This document shows positions 44,684-53,240 of a stretch of DNA of 64,000 bases, in pieces (position 1 is the stretch's first letter; each line of letters begins with the position of its first letter). The notes beneath the pieces were generated by a model. The model saw nothing but the letters and a program-made list of their open reading frames with translations, had not been told where the DNA came from and ran no database searches. A program made the translations under genes and the position numbers. Origin of the DNA: an uncultured Collinsella sp. (GTDB lineage: Bacteria; Actinomycetota; Coriobacteriia; Coriobacteriales; Coriobacteriaceae); the NCBI GenBank assembly GCA_902491055.1, contig CABUGI010000002.1:1-64000 (forward strand). Reading direction: 5' to 3'.

Positions 44684-45802
44684 GTGCGAAACATCGCATC
44701 GCGGGACGAGTATGTGCCGCAGCATGGCAGCAGATATAAGACGAAGGGCACGTCTTCGCGTGGCCTTGCCGGCGCTCGCATCCGCGTGAGGAAGATTGCC
44801 GCCATTGGGATGCTAACGTCGGCGGTTATTATCCTCGGAATTACCGTTAAAACCTACGCCTCGGAGCGAACGGTGCGCCCAGATGCGTCAACGGTACAGC
44901 TGCAAAACGAGAAGGTTTCAAAGTCCAAAGCGTCGGCAGATCAAGCTCTGTCGACGGCAGATCTCAAGACGAGACTTTCGAAGGCGGACTTCAACGATAT
45001 CCCTTCGGGTGATACCGTTCGGACCTTCTCGTTGGTGGATAACAAGACTCCTGCCTTGGAGGATGAGAGCCTTGCCTCGCTCCAGGATGCCCTGTGTCGG
45101 GCGCAGGAGCTGGGCGACGTGGGTGTAGTGTTCTACGACCTATCGAGCGGTAGGGGCGTGACGTATAACGCCGATGTCGAGGTGTATGGAGCGAGCAGCT
45201 ACAAAGCGCTGTATGCGCTCTATATTTGCGAGACGTTGGTCGAATCGGGGCGGGTGTCGCTCGATGGGCCTTTAGCCACGTATGGTGGTTGCAGCATGGG
45301 CTGGCAGACGGTGCGCGACCTTATCGAGAATGCCGTCGCCAACTCAGACAACGATTCGTTTATCGCGTTACGCGCGGCGTTTGACCATGATGGCTATGAG
45401 GATTGGATTGCCAATCTGGGTGTTGATGACGAAACGGCACTGAATCCGATGAGTGATTTTCCGACCTACTGCCCGCGCACTTCTGCGAGGTTATGGCGTG
45501 AGATGAGCGAGTATCTGAGCATGGATACCGAGACTTCACAGTGGTTGTCGGGCCTTCTGACATCAACATCGCGCTCGTTTATTCGCGATGGCATTGCGGA
45601 CGAGCAGGTTTTGGTGCGCAACAAGGCAGGCTGGATTAGCGAGGATGGTTACTATTCGACATGCGATGCAGGCCTCATCGACATCGATGGCCGTACCTAT
45701 GTCATGAGCGTCATGACATCGATGCCATGGAGTGACCGTTCGAGCGAGGTTACGGCCGCGATTGCAAAGGCTCTGTTTGATACGCGAGCTGCACTGGCTT
45801 AG
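44684..45802 (+). CDS. Membrane-anchored beta-lactamase-like serine hydrolase
   Basis: A 372-residue protein with a basic N-terminus, one TM segment (about 37-57) and an extracytoplasmic class A beta-lactamase/PBP fold. The catalytic triad motifs are present: S171-S-Y-K174, S221-D-N223 and K-A-G near 308. The Glu of class A omega loops is not evident, so a DD-peptidase-like or other acyl-serine hydrolase role is as likely as beta-lactam resistance. GTG start at 44684 with AGGAG upstream. A low-complexity Ser/Lys linker (75-105) joins anchor and enzyme. Confidence 0.82.
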   Translation: MRNIASRDEYVPQHGSRYKTKGTSSRGLAGARIRVRKIAAIGMLTSAVIILGITVKTYASERTVRPDASTVQLQNEKVSKSKASADQALSTADLKTRLSKADFNDIPSGDTVRTFSLVDNKTPALEDESLASLQDALCRAQELGDVGVVFYDLSSGRGVTYNADVEVYGASSYKALYALYICETLVESGRVSLDGPLATYGGCSMGWQTVRDLIENAVANSDNDSFIALRAAFDHDGYEDWIANLGVDDETALNPMSDFPTYCPRTSARLWREMSEYLSMDTETSQWLSGLLTSTSRSFIRDGIADEQVLVRNKAGWISEDGYYSTCDAGLIDIDGRTYVMSVMTSMPWSDRSSEVTAAIAKALFDTRAALA

Positions 45803-45880
45803 CGTGTTCGTTTGGCGAGGTCAAACAAAATGCTGGTACCATACCTTGGTTGAGAATTTCGTATAGGTTTGGGGAATGGT

Positions 45881-46621
45881 ATGGCTACCATCGCGATTAT
45901 CGGTGCGCTCGAAAAAGAGATCATGCAGATTAAGGAAGAGCTGAGCGACGTTTGCGAGGCACGGGAGGCGGGCTTGACCGTTGTGAGCGGTGAGCTCGAC
46001 GGCCTGACAGTTGTCGCCACAACGGCGGGCATGGGCACGGTGAACGCCGCTGCTGCAACACAGCACCTCATTAGCAAGTATGCTCCGCAGGCTGTTGTGT
46101 TTTCGGGCATTGCGGGCGGTTTGAACCCCAAGCTCCATATCGACGACGTGGTCATTGGCAAACGCCTACGCTATCTGGATACCGATACCGCGCTTATCGC
46201 CGAGTCCGCACCGGGGCTCGAGGAGTTTGGCTCGACGCCCGCGCTGGTCGATATTGCCGCCGACGTGCTTGCTGAGCGTGGGTTTGTTGACGCTTCGACA
46301 AATGCAGTCGCTTCGAATGAGGGCACCAAGCAGTTCCTGGTCGGCACGATTGCCACGGGTAACCGTTTTGTGACGGGCGCCGCCATGCGCAACGACGCTA
46401 TCGAGGCGACGCATGCCGATTGTGTCGGCATGGAGGGCGCGGCAATTGCCCATGTCGCAACCAAAAATGGTGTCGATTGCCTGGTGTTGCGCGCTATCAG
46501 CGATAATTGTGACGAGGCGTACGATGCAATTTGCGAGCGAGAGTTCGATCTGTTCGAGTACGCGCGTGTCGCAAGTGACATTACGCTCGATATCGTCCGC
46601 CGCATTGCCGCTGCGCAATAG
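45881..46621 (+). CDS. mtnN: 5'-methylthioadenosine/S-adenosylhomocysteine nucleosidase
   Basis: A 246-residue phosphorylase-fold enzyme that hydrolyses MTA and SAH to adenine and a thioribosyl product, recycling radical-SAM and methylation by-products and feeding AI-2 synthesis. It starts TIAIIGALEKEIMQIKEEL, with FSGIAGGLNP, the MEGAAIAHVA segment carrying the catalytic Glu, and the LRAISDNCDE end with the catalytic Asp. The ATG at 45881 has GGGGA upstream. Confidence 0.93.
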   Translation: MATIAIIGALEKEIMQIKEELSDVCEAREAGLTVVSGELDGLTVVATTAGMGTVNAAAATQHLISKYAPQAVVFSGIAGGLNPKLHIDDVVIGKRLRYLDTDTALIAESAPGLEEFGSTPALVDIAADVLAERGFVDASTNAVASNEGTKQFLVGTIATGNRFVTGAAMRNDAIEATHADCVGMEGAAIAHVATKNGVDCLVLRAISDNCDEAYDAICEREFDLFEYARVASDITLDIVRRIAAAQ

Positions 46622-46659
46622 CGCGTCTATTTGTAAGAACCTACGACCAAGGAGTGTCC

Positions 46660-47250
46660 ATGGCCGATTCCATTAACTACCAGCTTGCCAAGTTCGTCGC
46701 CAGCTATGGCAAGGTTTCGCAGATTCCCGAGTCCACCTGCCCCGAGGTGAGCTTTGTCGGCCGCTCCAACGTGGGCAAGTCCTCCATCATGAACAAGCTA
46801 TTTGGCCGCAAGAACCTGGTCAAGGTTTCAAGCACGCCGGGCAAGACGAGCAACATCAATTTCTTCGAGGCCGACGACGTGCACTTTGTGGACCTGCCGG
46901 GCTACGGTTTCGCCCGTCGTTCCAAGGCAGAGCGCGACCGCTGGGCCGAGCTTATCGGCGACTTTTTCGACTCCGAGCGCAGCTTTAACTTGGTCGTCTC
47001 GTTGGTGGACATTCGTCACGACCCCAGCAAGCTCGACCACGACATGATCGACTACCTACAGGGCAACGAGTTCAACTTTATCGTCTGCCTCACCAAGGCC
47101 GACAAACTCAGCCGCACCCAGCAGGCTCGCCAAGCAGCAGCCATAAAAAAGCAGCTCAACGTCCCGGCCGAGAATGTAATCATCACGAGCTCCCAGACCG
47201 GCGTGGGTATCGACGAACTAAAAAAGCGCATCGCCGAGGCCTGCCTCTAG
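46660..47250 (+). CDS. yihA: Ribosome biogenesis GTPase EngB/YihA
   Basis: A 196-residue TRAFAC GTPase required for large ribosomal subunit assembly. G1 is GRSNVGKSS, G2 lies in the TPGKTSNINFF region, G3 DLPGYG, G4 TKADK, and G5 is near ITSSQTG. The start is ATG 46660 with GGAG upstream. A perfect 20-bp inverted repeat with T-run follows the stop. Confidence 0.95.
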   Translation: MADSINYQLAKFVASYGKVSQIPESTCPEVSFVGRSNVGKSSIMNKLFGRKNLVKVSSTPGKTSNINFFEADDVHFVDLPGYGFARRSKAERDRWAELIGDFFDSERSFNLVVSLVDIRHDPSKLDHDMIDYLQGNEFNFIVCLTKADKLSRTQQARQAAAIKKQLNVPAENVIITSSQTGVGIDELKKRIAEACL

Positions 47251-47280
47251 TCAGGGTTAAACCGTCAAAAGCCCCCGTTC

Positions 47281-47333
47281 ATATCACCCCAGTGATAGTT
47301 ATTGGTAAACTATCACTGGGGTGATATTTTTTA
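47281..47333. promoter_or_regulatory. 20-bp perfect palindrome with T-run before the toxin-antitoxin pair
   Basis: Arms 47281-47300 and 47308-47327 pair perfectly around ATTGGTA, followed by TTTTTT. It can act as the engB terminator. Its position 17 nt before the toxin start and its perfect symmetry also fit an operator for the XRE antitoxin. AGGAGG of the next gene follows at once. Confidence 0.65.
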
Positions 47334-47343
47334 GGAGGTCGAT

Positions 47344-48027
47344 ATGGAGCTTTGGCACGGGTCGGAGGTTGTTGTCGAGCATCCATCGTTGGATAAATGC
47401 AGGCAATTCAATGACTATGGGCGCGGGTTTTATTGCACACCGCATGAGGAAATGGCAATGGAGTGGGCATGTCGGACCGAGTCTGATGGCATTGCCAATC
47501 GATATGAGCTTGATTTAGATGGCCTTGCGATTTTGGATTTGGAATCAGGTGAGTTCTCGATTCTCAACTGGCTTGCAATTCTGGCGAATAACAGAGAGTT
47601 CAATGTTTCAACGCCAGTAGCACGCGAGGGGCTTCGTTATCTGCTGGATAACTGCCTGATTGATATTTCTCCCTATGACGTTATTCGAGGCTATCGTGCA
47701 GACGATTCCTATTTCTCGTTTGCAAGACAGTTTGTCAACGGCATGATCTCGCTCAGGCAATTGCAGCGCATTATGTTTTTGGGAGATTTGGGCATTCAAT
47801 ATGCGCTTATGAGTGAGCGTGCGTTCTCGGCGATTAAGTTCCGCGATTGGAAGCAGGCTTCGGGAGCTGAGTTTTATCCCAAACGATTTGAGCGAGAACA
47901 GAACGCTCGACGAAAGTACCTGGATACGGTAAACGGATTTGACTCTGATGGTGTCGACATTAGGGATTTGATGGCAGGGAGGGTTGATTTAAATGATCCA
48001 AGAGTTAACGGATCGTGGGCCGAGTAG
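47344..48027 (+). CDS. DUF3990 family protein, probable ADP-ribosyltransferase-like toxin
   Basis: A 227-residue protein. The start MELWHGSEVVVEHPSLDKC and YGRGFYCTPHEEMAMEWACR match the DUF3990 pattern (HGS, then G.GFY.T), related to RES/ART-type toxin folds that modify NAD or targets. The C-terminus (after about 165) is less conserved. AGGAGG 6 nt before the ATG is a strong site. It overlaps the following XRE gene by 35 nt, the classical toxin-antitoxin layout. Lower GC and less biased codons than in engB suggest acquisition. The target is unknown. Confidence 0.78.
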   Translation: MELWHGSEVVVEHPSLDKCRQFNDYGRGFYCTPHEEMAMEWACRTESDGIANRYELDLDGLAILDLESGEFSILNWLAILANNREFNVSTPVAREGLRYLLDNCLIDISPYDVIRGYRADDSYFSFARQFVNGMISLRQLQRIMFLGDLGIQYALMSERAFSAIKFRDWKQASGAEFYPKRFEREQNARRKYLDTVNGFDSDGVDIRDLMAGRVDLNDPRVNGSWAE

Positions 48028-48691
48028 GACATATCCCGTCTATTACCTTGAGGACGCAATGAACAACCTCGGGGATTGCTTCGACTATGCCGTTAACGAT
48101 TACGGAGCAGAAGGATCGGAAGTTGCTGAACTCTTTTGCCTGAGCGGCGTAGCTCGCGAGTTCGAACGCGGCAACGCATGGGTAGTGTCGGGAAAGTCGG
48201 GCGTTGAACTATTTGCGCTCATCTCCGAAAGATCTGGTTACCAAACAGGGTCGATGCCAGATCGGACCTACCGATTTGAGAAGACACCAGAATATTGGAC
48301 GGGCTGGATACTGGCATATTTGCAGTGGCGCCTAGGGGGATCGTTCGAAGATCTGCTTCATGTTGTTCCATTTGATGCGCTGCGAAACCTGTACTACCCC
48401 TGGCATGAGGCCTCGGAGGAGCGCGTGGCGCGCCTTGTCTGTGATATGGCGAAGAAGGCGCCGCGTCAGACTAAACTGGCGCTAGCAAGAAAGAGGATTA
48501 AAAAAACCCAACAAGACCTGGCATACGAATCGGGTGTATCGCTCCGTTCAATCCAAATGTACGAACAGCGCCAGCGAAACATCAACGAAGCCTCGGTAAC
48601 GACAGTGAGGGATATTGCAAAAGTCCTACACTGCAACATCGAAGACCTCCTAGAACCAGTCTTCGAATACAAAGAAACAAGCGCAGCGTAA
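47993..48691 (+). CDS. Antitoxin-like protein with C-terminal XRE HTH
   Basis: A 232-residue protein. The N-terminal part (15-80: YYLEDAMNNLGDCFDYAVND ... VVSGKSGVELFALI) is a domain often found next to DUF3990 genes. The C-terminal 65 residues form an XRE/Cro HTH (ARKRIKKTQQDLAYESGVSL, RSIQMYEQRQRNI). It overlaps the upstream gene by 35 nt. It probably neutralises the toxin and represses the pair via the palindrome at 47281. Confidence 0.78.
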   Translation: MIQELTDRGPSRTYPVYYLEDAMNNLGDCFDYAVNDYGAEGSEVAELFCLSGVAREFERGNAWVVSGKSGVELFALISERSGYQTGSMPDRTYRFEKTPEYWTGWILAYLQWRLGGSFEDLLHVVPFDALRNLYYPWHEASEERVARLVCDMAKKAPRQTKLALARKRIKKTQQDLAYESGVSLRSIQMYEQRQRNINEASVTTVRDIAKVLHCNIEDLLEPVFEYKETSAA

Positions 48692-48827
48692 ACCAAGCGC
48701 ACAGGCGAAGCCTGTCACTAGTAAGTGCCCCTACCTAGCAAGAGCCCCTACCAATAAAAAGCAACTATCAGCCCGGCGCTTTTACAAAGCGTAGGTCCCT
48801 GTAGCCGCCGTCAGCGAAGCTAACGTA

Positions 48828-48952
48828 GGGGAGGCCAGGGGCTTTGCCCCCAAATCTTTCCGCAGGACGGCAGGACCCCCGCCGCACGAAGTGCGCAGCG
48901 GGGGTCCTGCCATGTCCGAGGACGATTTGGGGGCAAAGCCCCTGGCCTCCCC
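48828..48952 (-). repeat. Type-1 long hairpin element, copy C (minus orientation)
   Basis: Perfect 29-bp outer stem (48828-48856, 48924-48952) and 14-bp inner stem (48869-48882, 48898-48911). Read on the minus strand the 12-nt segments are GTCCTCGGACAT (48912-48923) and GTCCTGCGGAAA (48857-48868). It lies 21 nt after the minus-strand stop of thrB, so it has the same gene-relative orientation as copies A, B and D. Confidence 0.85.
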
Positions 48953-48973
48953 GGCGAGTATACGGGACGGCGA

Positions 48974-49855
48974 CTACAGGTATTCGATCTGGGCGCCTTC
49001 CGTGTCGCACGTCAGAATATGCGTGTCACACTTGGGGAACTGCTCGCGCAGCTTGACCTGCAGGAACTTCGCCACGATGGTGTCGTCAGTCACGGCCATG
49101 AGGGTCGAGCCGGAGCCACTGATCCAGATGGTCTTGGCGCCTCCGTTAAGGCAGGTGTCGCGCACGGCGTTGTAGTCGGGGATGAGGCGGCGGCGATAGG
49201 GCTCCTGGATGCGGTCGTCGTTGGCGGCGGCAATCAGGTCGAGGTCACCAGTCTCCAGGCCGCGCGTCATGCCGGCGATGCGGCCCATTTGCCATACGGC
49301 GGTGGAGAGTGGAATCTCCTGCGGCACAACCTTGCGCGCCTCGCTCGTATGCACCTCGTAGGGCGGAATCACGGTAATAAAACGCAGGCGATCGCTCACC
49401 TCGTAGCGCAGGCACTGGGGGAGCGAATCGGTCGGCGTAAAGGAACAGACGGCGCCGCCCAGGATAGCGGGGGCGACGTTATCGGGATGGCCCTCGACTT
49501 CGGTGGCAATGCGAACCAGCTCGGCGCGGTCGACGGTGTGGCCTGTCAGTGCGGCGGCGGCCATAATGCCGGCGACGACGCAGGTGGAGCTGGAGCCCAG
49601 GCCGCGGGCGACGGGCACGTCGGTCTGGATGTCGATGGCAACGGGAAAAGCCGGCTCGCCCCATGCAGCCAGTGCATCGACAAAGCTCACGTAGACCAGG
49701 TTGTTCTCGTTTTGGAATTCCTCGGGGCAGCCCGTGATGGTGAGTTTGTCGGCGCGCTCGAAGGTGAAGTGCGAGTAGAGGCTGACGGCCATGCCGAGGG
49801 TGTCGTAGCCGATGCCTAGGTTGGCGCTGGTTGCTGGGACGGTGATTTTGATCAT
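48974..49855 (-). CDS. thrB: Homoserine kinase
   Basis: A 293-residue GHMP kinase phosphorylating homoserine in threonine synthesis. It starts IKITVPATSANLGIGYDTLG, has the ATP-binding motif PVARGLGSSSTCVVAG, and ends with ISGSGSTLMAV. The ATG at 49855 has AGGAGG 6 nt upstream; the longer frame from 49927 runs into a palindrome. It is downstream of thrC on the same strand, probably in one operon, although a 200-nt gap with a palindrome separates them. Confidence 0.95.
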   Translation of the reverse strand: MIKITVPATSANLGIGYDTLGMAVSLYSHFTFERADKLTITGCPEEFQNENNLVYVSFVDALAAWGEPAFPVAIDIQTDVPVARGLGSSSTCVVAGIMAAAALTGHTVDRAELVRIATEVEGHPDNVAPAILGGAVCSFTPTDSLPQCLRYEVSDRLRFITVIPPYEVHTSEARKVVPQEIPLSTAVWQMGRIAGMTRGLETGDLDLIAAANDDRIQEPYRRRLIPDYNAVRDTCLNGGAKTIWISGSGSTLMAVTDDTIVAKFLQVKLREQFPKCDTHILTCDTEGAQIEYL

Positions 49856-49869
49856 GTGGGTCCTCCTGG

Positions 49870-49981
49870 GCGGGTCTGGCCGTTTAGTTCGCTGCTCGGG
49901 CAGTCCTGGCTCGCTCGGAAAGCACATTAAGTGCTTTCCGGCTCGTGCGGAACTCGCGACGAACTAAACGGCCAGACCCGC
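49870..49981. repeat. 112-bp palindrome between thrC and thrB (diverged type-1 relative)
   Basis: Perfect 22-bp outer stem (49870-49891, 49960-49981), inner stem CGGAAAGCAC/GTGCTTTCCG (49916-49925, 49931-49940). The segments between contain GTCCTGGCTCG and TGCGGAACT, echoing GTCCTCGGACAT and CTGCGGAAA of the type-1 copies. Lengths differ, so it is a relative at best. Confidence 0.6.
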
Positions 49982-50056
49982 TCGCATGCTCGTCATTATC
50001 CCAAAAGCTAAATAAAAAGAAGGTGCGCCGGCTTTCGCCGGCGCTTAATGAGGGAT

Positions 50057-51574
50057 CTAGTTGGTGCTCATTCGTTTTGCTGCGGACTCGACGTAGCTTG
50101 CCATCTCATCGACGTCGCAGACGTCTTCGAAGCGGACGGGCTTGGACTCGAGTTCGGCGAGCTGGGCTGGGGCGACCGTGTTGGTTGCCTGCTCGAGCAC
50201 GCGCATGGCCTCAAAGTCGTCCTCGGGAACGTCGAGGCCCAGGGCATCGCAGCAGGCGCGCGGGAACTTGTAGGGGCTGGCGGTCGAAAGCAGCACGCGG
50301 GCCTTGGCGCCCTCGGTGGGGGCGACCTGCTCAAAGACGTGATAGCCGCAAGCGGTGTGCGGGTCGATCACGTAGCCGTTGGCATCCCAGCAGCTCTTGA
50401 TGGCGGCGCGAACCTCGTCCTCGCTGGCCCAGCCGCAGCCAAATACGCTCTGGATCTTGGCCAGCAGCTCGGCAGGCACCTCGTAGCGACCGGTCTGGGC
50501 AAGCTGCTCCATAAGGCCGGCAACGAGCTCGCAGTCGCCGTCGGACAGGAAGTAGAGCATGCGCTCCAGATTAGAGCTAATAAGGATGTCCATCGACGGC
50601 GAAATGGTCGTGAAGAACGGACGGTTGCGGTCGTAGACGCCGGTGGTCAGGAAGTCAGCCAGCACGTTGTTCTTGTCGCTTGCGACGATGAGCTTGGCGA
50701 CGGGCAGGCCCATGCGCTTGGCATAGTAGCCGGCCAGGATATCGCCAAAGTTGCCGGTCGGTACGCAGAACTCCACGGCGTCGCCGGCCTCGATAGCGCC
50801 TGCGCGCAGCAGCTGCGCATAGGCGGCAAAGTAGTAGACGACCTGCGGTACCAGACGGCCGACGTTGATGGAGTTGGCGCTCGAAAGCACCGTGCCGGCG
50901 GCCTCTAGACGTTCGGCAAGCTCCTTATCGGCAAAGATGCGCTTGACGGCACTCTGGGCATCGTCGAAGTTGCCGCGGATGCCGCAGACGGCGACGTTAT
51001 CGCCCTCCTGAGTGGACATCTGCAGATTTTGCACGCGGCTGACTTTGCCCTCGGGATAAAAGACGGTGATGCCCGTGCCCGGGGCGTCGGCAAAGCCGGC
51101 GAGTGCTGCCTTGCCTGTGTCGCCCGATGTGGCGGTGACGATCATGATGCGCTCGGCGCCACCGTCCTTGGCGGAGGTGCGGGCCATCAGGCGGGGGAGC
51201 ATCTGCAGGGCGACGTCCTTGAAGGCGCTCGTGGGGCCGCCAAAGAGCTCCATCACATAGGTCTGAGGGGCGTCAGCGCCCGGCGCAGCGTCGAGTTTGA
51301 CGAGCGGTGTAACCTCTTCATTCGCAAACGTACCGCGGTAAGCCTCATTCACACAGGCTGAAATTTCTTCGTCCGTGTAATCGTTCAGTAACATTCCCAA
51401 CACATTTTGAGCGATTTCAAAGTACGATTTATCTGCAAGCGAGCTGATATCGACCTGCTGGGTGCCAAGCTCGTCCGAGACAAACAAACCCCCGTCGGGA
51501 GCTATGCCGGTGCGGATTGCCACCTTACTTGAGCATGATAAAGTGCGTCCTCGTGTACTATGATAAGTTCCCAT
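50057..51574 (-). CDS. thrC: Threonine synthase
   Basis: A 505-residue PLP enzyme that converts O-phosphohomoserine to threonine. It starts YHSTRGRTLSCSSKVAIRTG, typical of the longer class I form; the PLP lysine is K119 in TSAFKDVALQ, and TATSGDTGKAALAG binds the cofactor phosphate. GAGGAG lies 9 nt before the ATG at 51574. It is divergent from aspartokinase, with about 100 nt between them, so a shared, threonine-responsive control region is possible though no leader peptide was seen. Confidence 0.95.
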   Translation of the reverse strand: MGTYHSTRGRTLSCSSKVAIRTGIAPDGGLFVSDELGTQQVDISSLADKSYFEIAQNVLGMLLNDYTDEEISACVNEAYRGTFANEEVTPLVKLDAAPGADAPQTYVMELFGGPTSAFKDVALQMLPRLMARTSAKDGGAERIMIVTATSGDTGKAALAGFADAPGTGITVFYPEGKVSRVQNLQMSTQEGDNVAVCGIRGNFDDAQSAVKRIFADKELAERLEAAGTVLSSANSINVGRLVPQVVYYFAAYAQLLRAGAIEAGDAVEFCVPTGNFGDILAGYYAKRMGLPVAKLIVASDKNNVLADFLTTGVYDRNRPFFTTISPSMDILISSNLERMLYFLSDGDCELVAGLMEQLAQTGRYEVPAELLAKIQSVFGCGWASEDEVRAAIKSCWDANGYVIDPHTACGYHVFEQVAPTEGAKARVLLSTASPYKFPRACCDALGLDVPEDDFEAMRVLEQATNTVAPAQLAELESKPVRFEDVCDVDEMASYVESAAKRMSTN

Positions 51575-51677
51575 ATAACAGTGCTCCTCGGATACCTTGG
51601 TCCCAATCGGTGAACCCATGGTATCAGAGCACGCAAAACAGGTTTGCAGAGGCTTTTAGAAAGGTAACCTCCACGCC

Positions 51678-53066
51678 ATGATAAAAATTGCCAAATTTGG
51701 CGGCTCGTCGGTCGCCGACGCCGAACACTTCAAGAAGATCAAGGCCATCGTCGATGCCGATCCGGCCCGCCGTTTTGTGGTGGTTTCCGCCTGCGGTCGC
51801 CGCTTTAAGGGCGACACCAAGGTGACCGACCTGCTCTACCTGGTTAACGCTCACGTTAAGTATCATGTGTCGTGTGAGGAGCTGCTCGAGGACATTGGCC
51901 AGCGCTACTTTGATATTGCTGACGAGCTGGAGCTCACCTATCCCATCCGCGAAGAGTTTGCGGCCTTTGCCGAGCGTGCTCGCTCCGGTGGCTACTCTAC
52001 TGAGGAGCTCGTAAGCCGCGGCGAGTACTTCACCGCTCGCCTGATGGCCGAGTACCTGGGTCTGCCGTTCCTGGACGCCGCGACGGTTGTGGCGTTCCAT
52101 CACGACGGTACGCTCAGCATGAACCGCACCTCCGAGCTGGTGCAGGAGTACGGCCAGCAGGGCGGCTTTGTTATGCCCGGTTTCTACGGCGCGACGCGTG
52201 AGGGCCAGATCAAGCTGCTTGATCGTGGCGGTGGCGATATTTCGGGCTCGATTCTGGCCAAGTGCCTTGGCGCCGATCTGTACGAGAACTGGACCGACGT
52301 TTCGGGCTTCTATTCTGCCGATCCGCGTATTGTTCCCGAGGCTCAGCCCATTGCGCGCGTTACCTACGAGGAGCTGCGCGAGCTTTCGTACATGGGCGCA
52401 AGCGTCCTACACGAGGAGGCCGTGTTCCCCGTGCGCGAGGCAGGCATTCCGCTGGTCATCAAGAACACCAATGCGCCGCAGGACCCCGGCACCATCATTA
52501 GCGAGACGGCTGACGAGGGCGAGGCGGAGCCCATCATTACCGGCGTGACCGGCAAACGCGGCTTTGTCGCCATCAATGTGGCCCGCGACCGCACCAAGCC
52601 CCGTGTCGGCTTTATGCGCCGCGCGCTTTCGGTCTTCGAGCGCTATGACGTTTCCGTTGAGCACATGCCCACCGGTGTCGACCGCTTTGGCGCCGTGGTG
52701 CAGGAGCAGGACGTTCACGATTCGCTGTACTCGCTTGTGAGCGACATTCAGCAGGAGGTCGAGCCGCTCGAGATCGAGGTTGTCGAGGGCTTGGCGCTCA
52801 TCGCTACCGTCGGTCGTAACCTGCGCGGCCGCGCGGGTATCTCGGGCCACCTGTTTGGCATGCTTGGCCAGGCCGGCGTGAGCGTGCGCATGATTTCGCA
52901 GAGCTGCGACGAGATCAACATCATTATCGGTGTTGAGGAGAAAGACTTCGACCTGGCGATTCAGACCATTTACCGTGCCTTCTCCGACGAGAACGGCATT
53001 GTGAAGGTCTCCGACTTGGAGGCTCCCACGCCGGTCGATCCCACCCTGGCTGCGCTCAAAAAGTAG
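51678..53066 (+). CDS. lysC: Aspartokinase
   Basis: A 462-residue monofunctional aspartate kinase with the N-terminal KFGGSSVAD motif, the kinase core to about 300 (GRGGGDISG-like LLDRGGGDISGSILA), and two C-terminal ACT domains (about 310-460, with VSVRMISQSCDEINIIIGV). It makes aspartyl phosphate for threonine, methionine and lysine. The ACT pair implies feedback control; the effector cannot be read from sequence. GAAAGG lies upstream of the ATG. asd follows on the same strand. Confidence 0.93.
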   Translation: MIKIAKFGGSSVADAEHFKKIKAIVDADPARRFVVVSACGRRFKGDTKVTDLLYLVNAHVKYHVSCEELLEDIGQRYFDIADELELTYPIREEFAAFAERARSGGYSTEELVSRGEYFTARLMAEYLGLPFLDAATVVAFHHDGTLSMNRTSELVQEYGQQGGFVMPGFYGATREGQIKLLDRGGGDISGSILAKCLGADLYENWTDVSGFYSADPRIVPEAQPIARVTYEELRELSYMGASVLHEEAVFPVREAGIPLVIKNTNAPQDPGTIISETADEGEAEPIITGVTGKRGFVAINVARDRTKPRVGFMRRALSVFERYDVSVEHMPTGVDRFGAVVQEQDVHDSLYSLVSDIQQEVEPLEIEVVEGLALIATVGRNLRGRAGISGHLFGMLGQAGVSVRMISQSCDEINIIIGVEEKDFDLAIQTIYRAFSDENGIVKVSDLEAPTPVDPTLAALKK

Positions 53067-53076
53067 CGACTGCTCG

Positions 53077-53109
53077 GTAGATTTTTTGGATCATGTCTCA
53101 TAAATCTAC
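53077..53109. repeat. Small hairpin with CATGTCT loop, copy 2
   Basis: GTAGATTT (53077-53084) pairs with AAATCTAC (53102-53109) around a loop containing TTGGATCATGTCT, like the hairpin at 33504 (GGGACATGTCT). Confidence 0.5.
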
Positions 53110-53240
53110 GGCGGGGCGTTTCGTTTCGGTTTCGTTTCGACGGGGCGGGTTTCGTGCCTGCCCCGTTCTTGTATACACTGGCAACAATAATCGGCCTGCT
53201 CGGCGTGCGGGCAAAAGCCAAAACCTTTAAAGGGGGAAGC

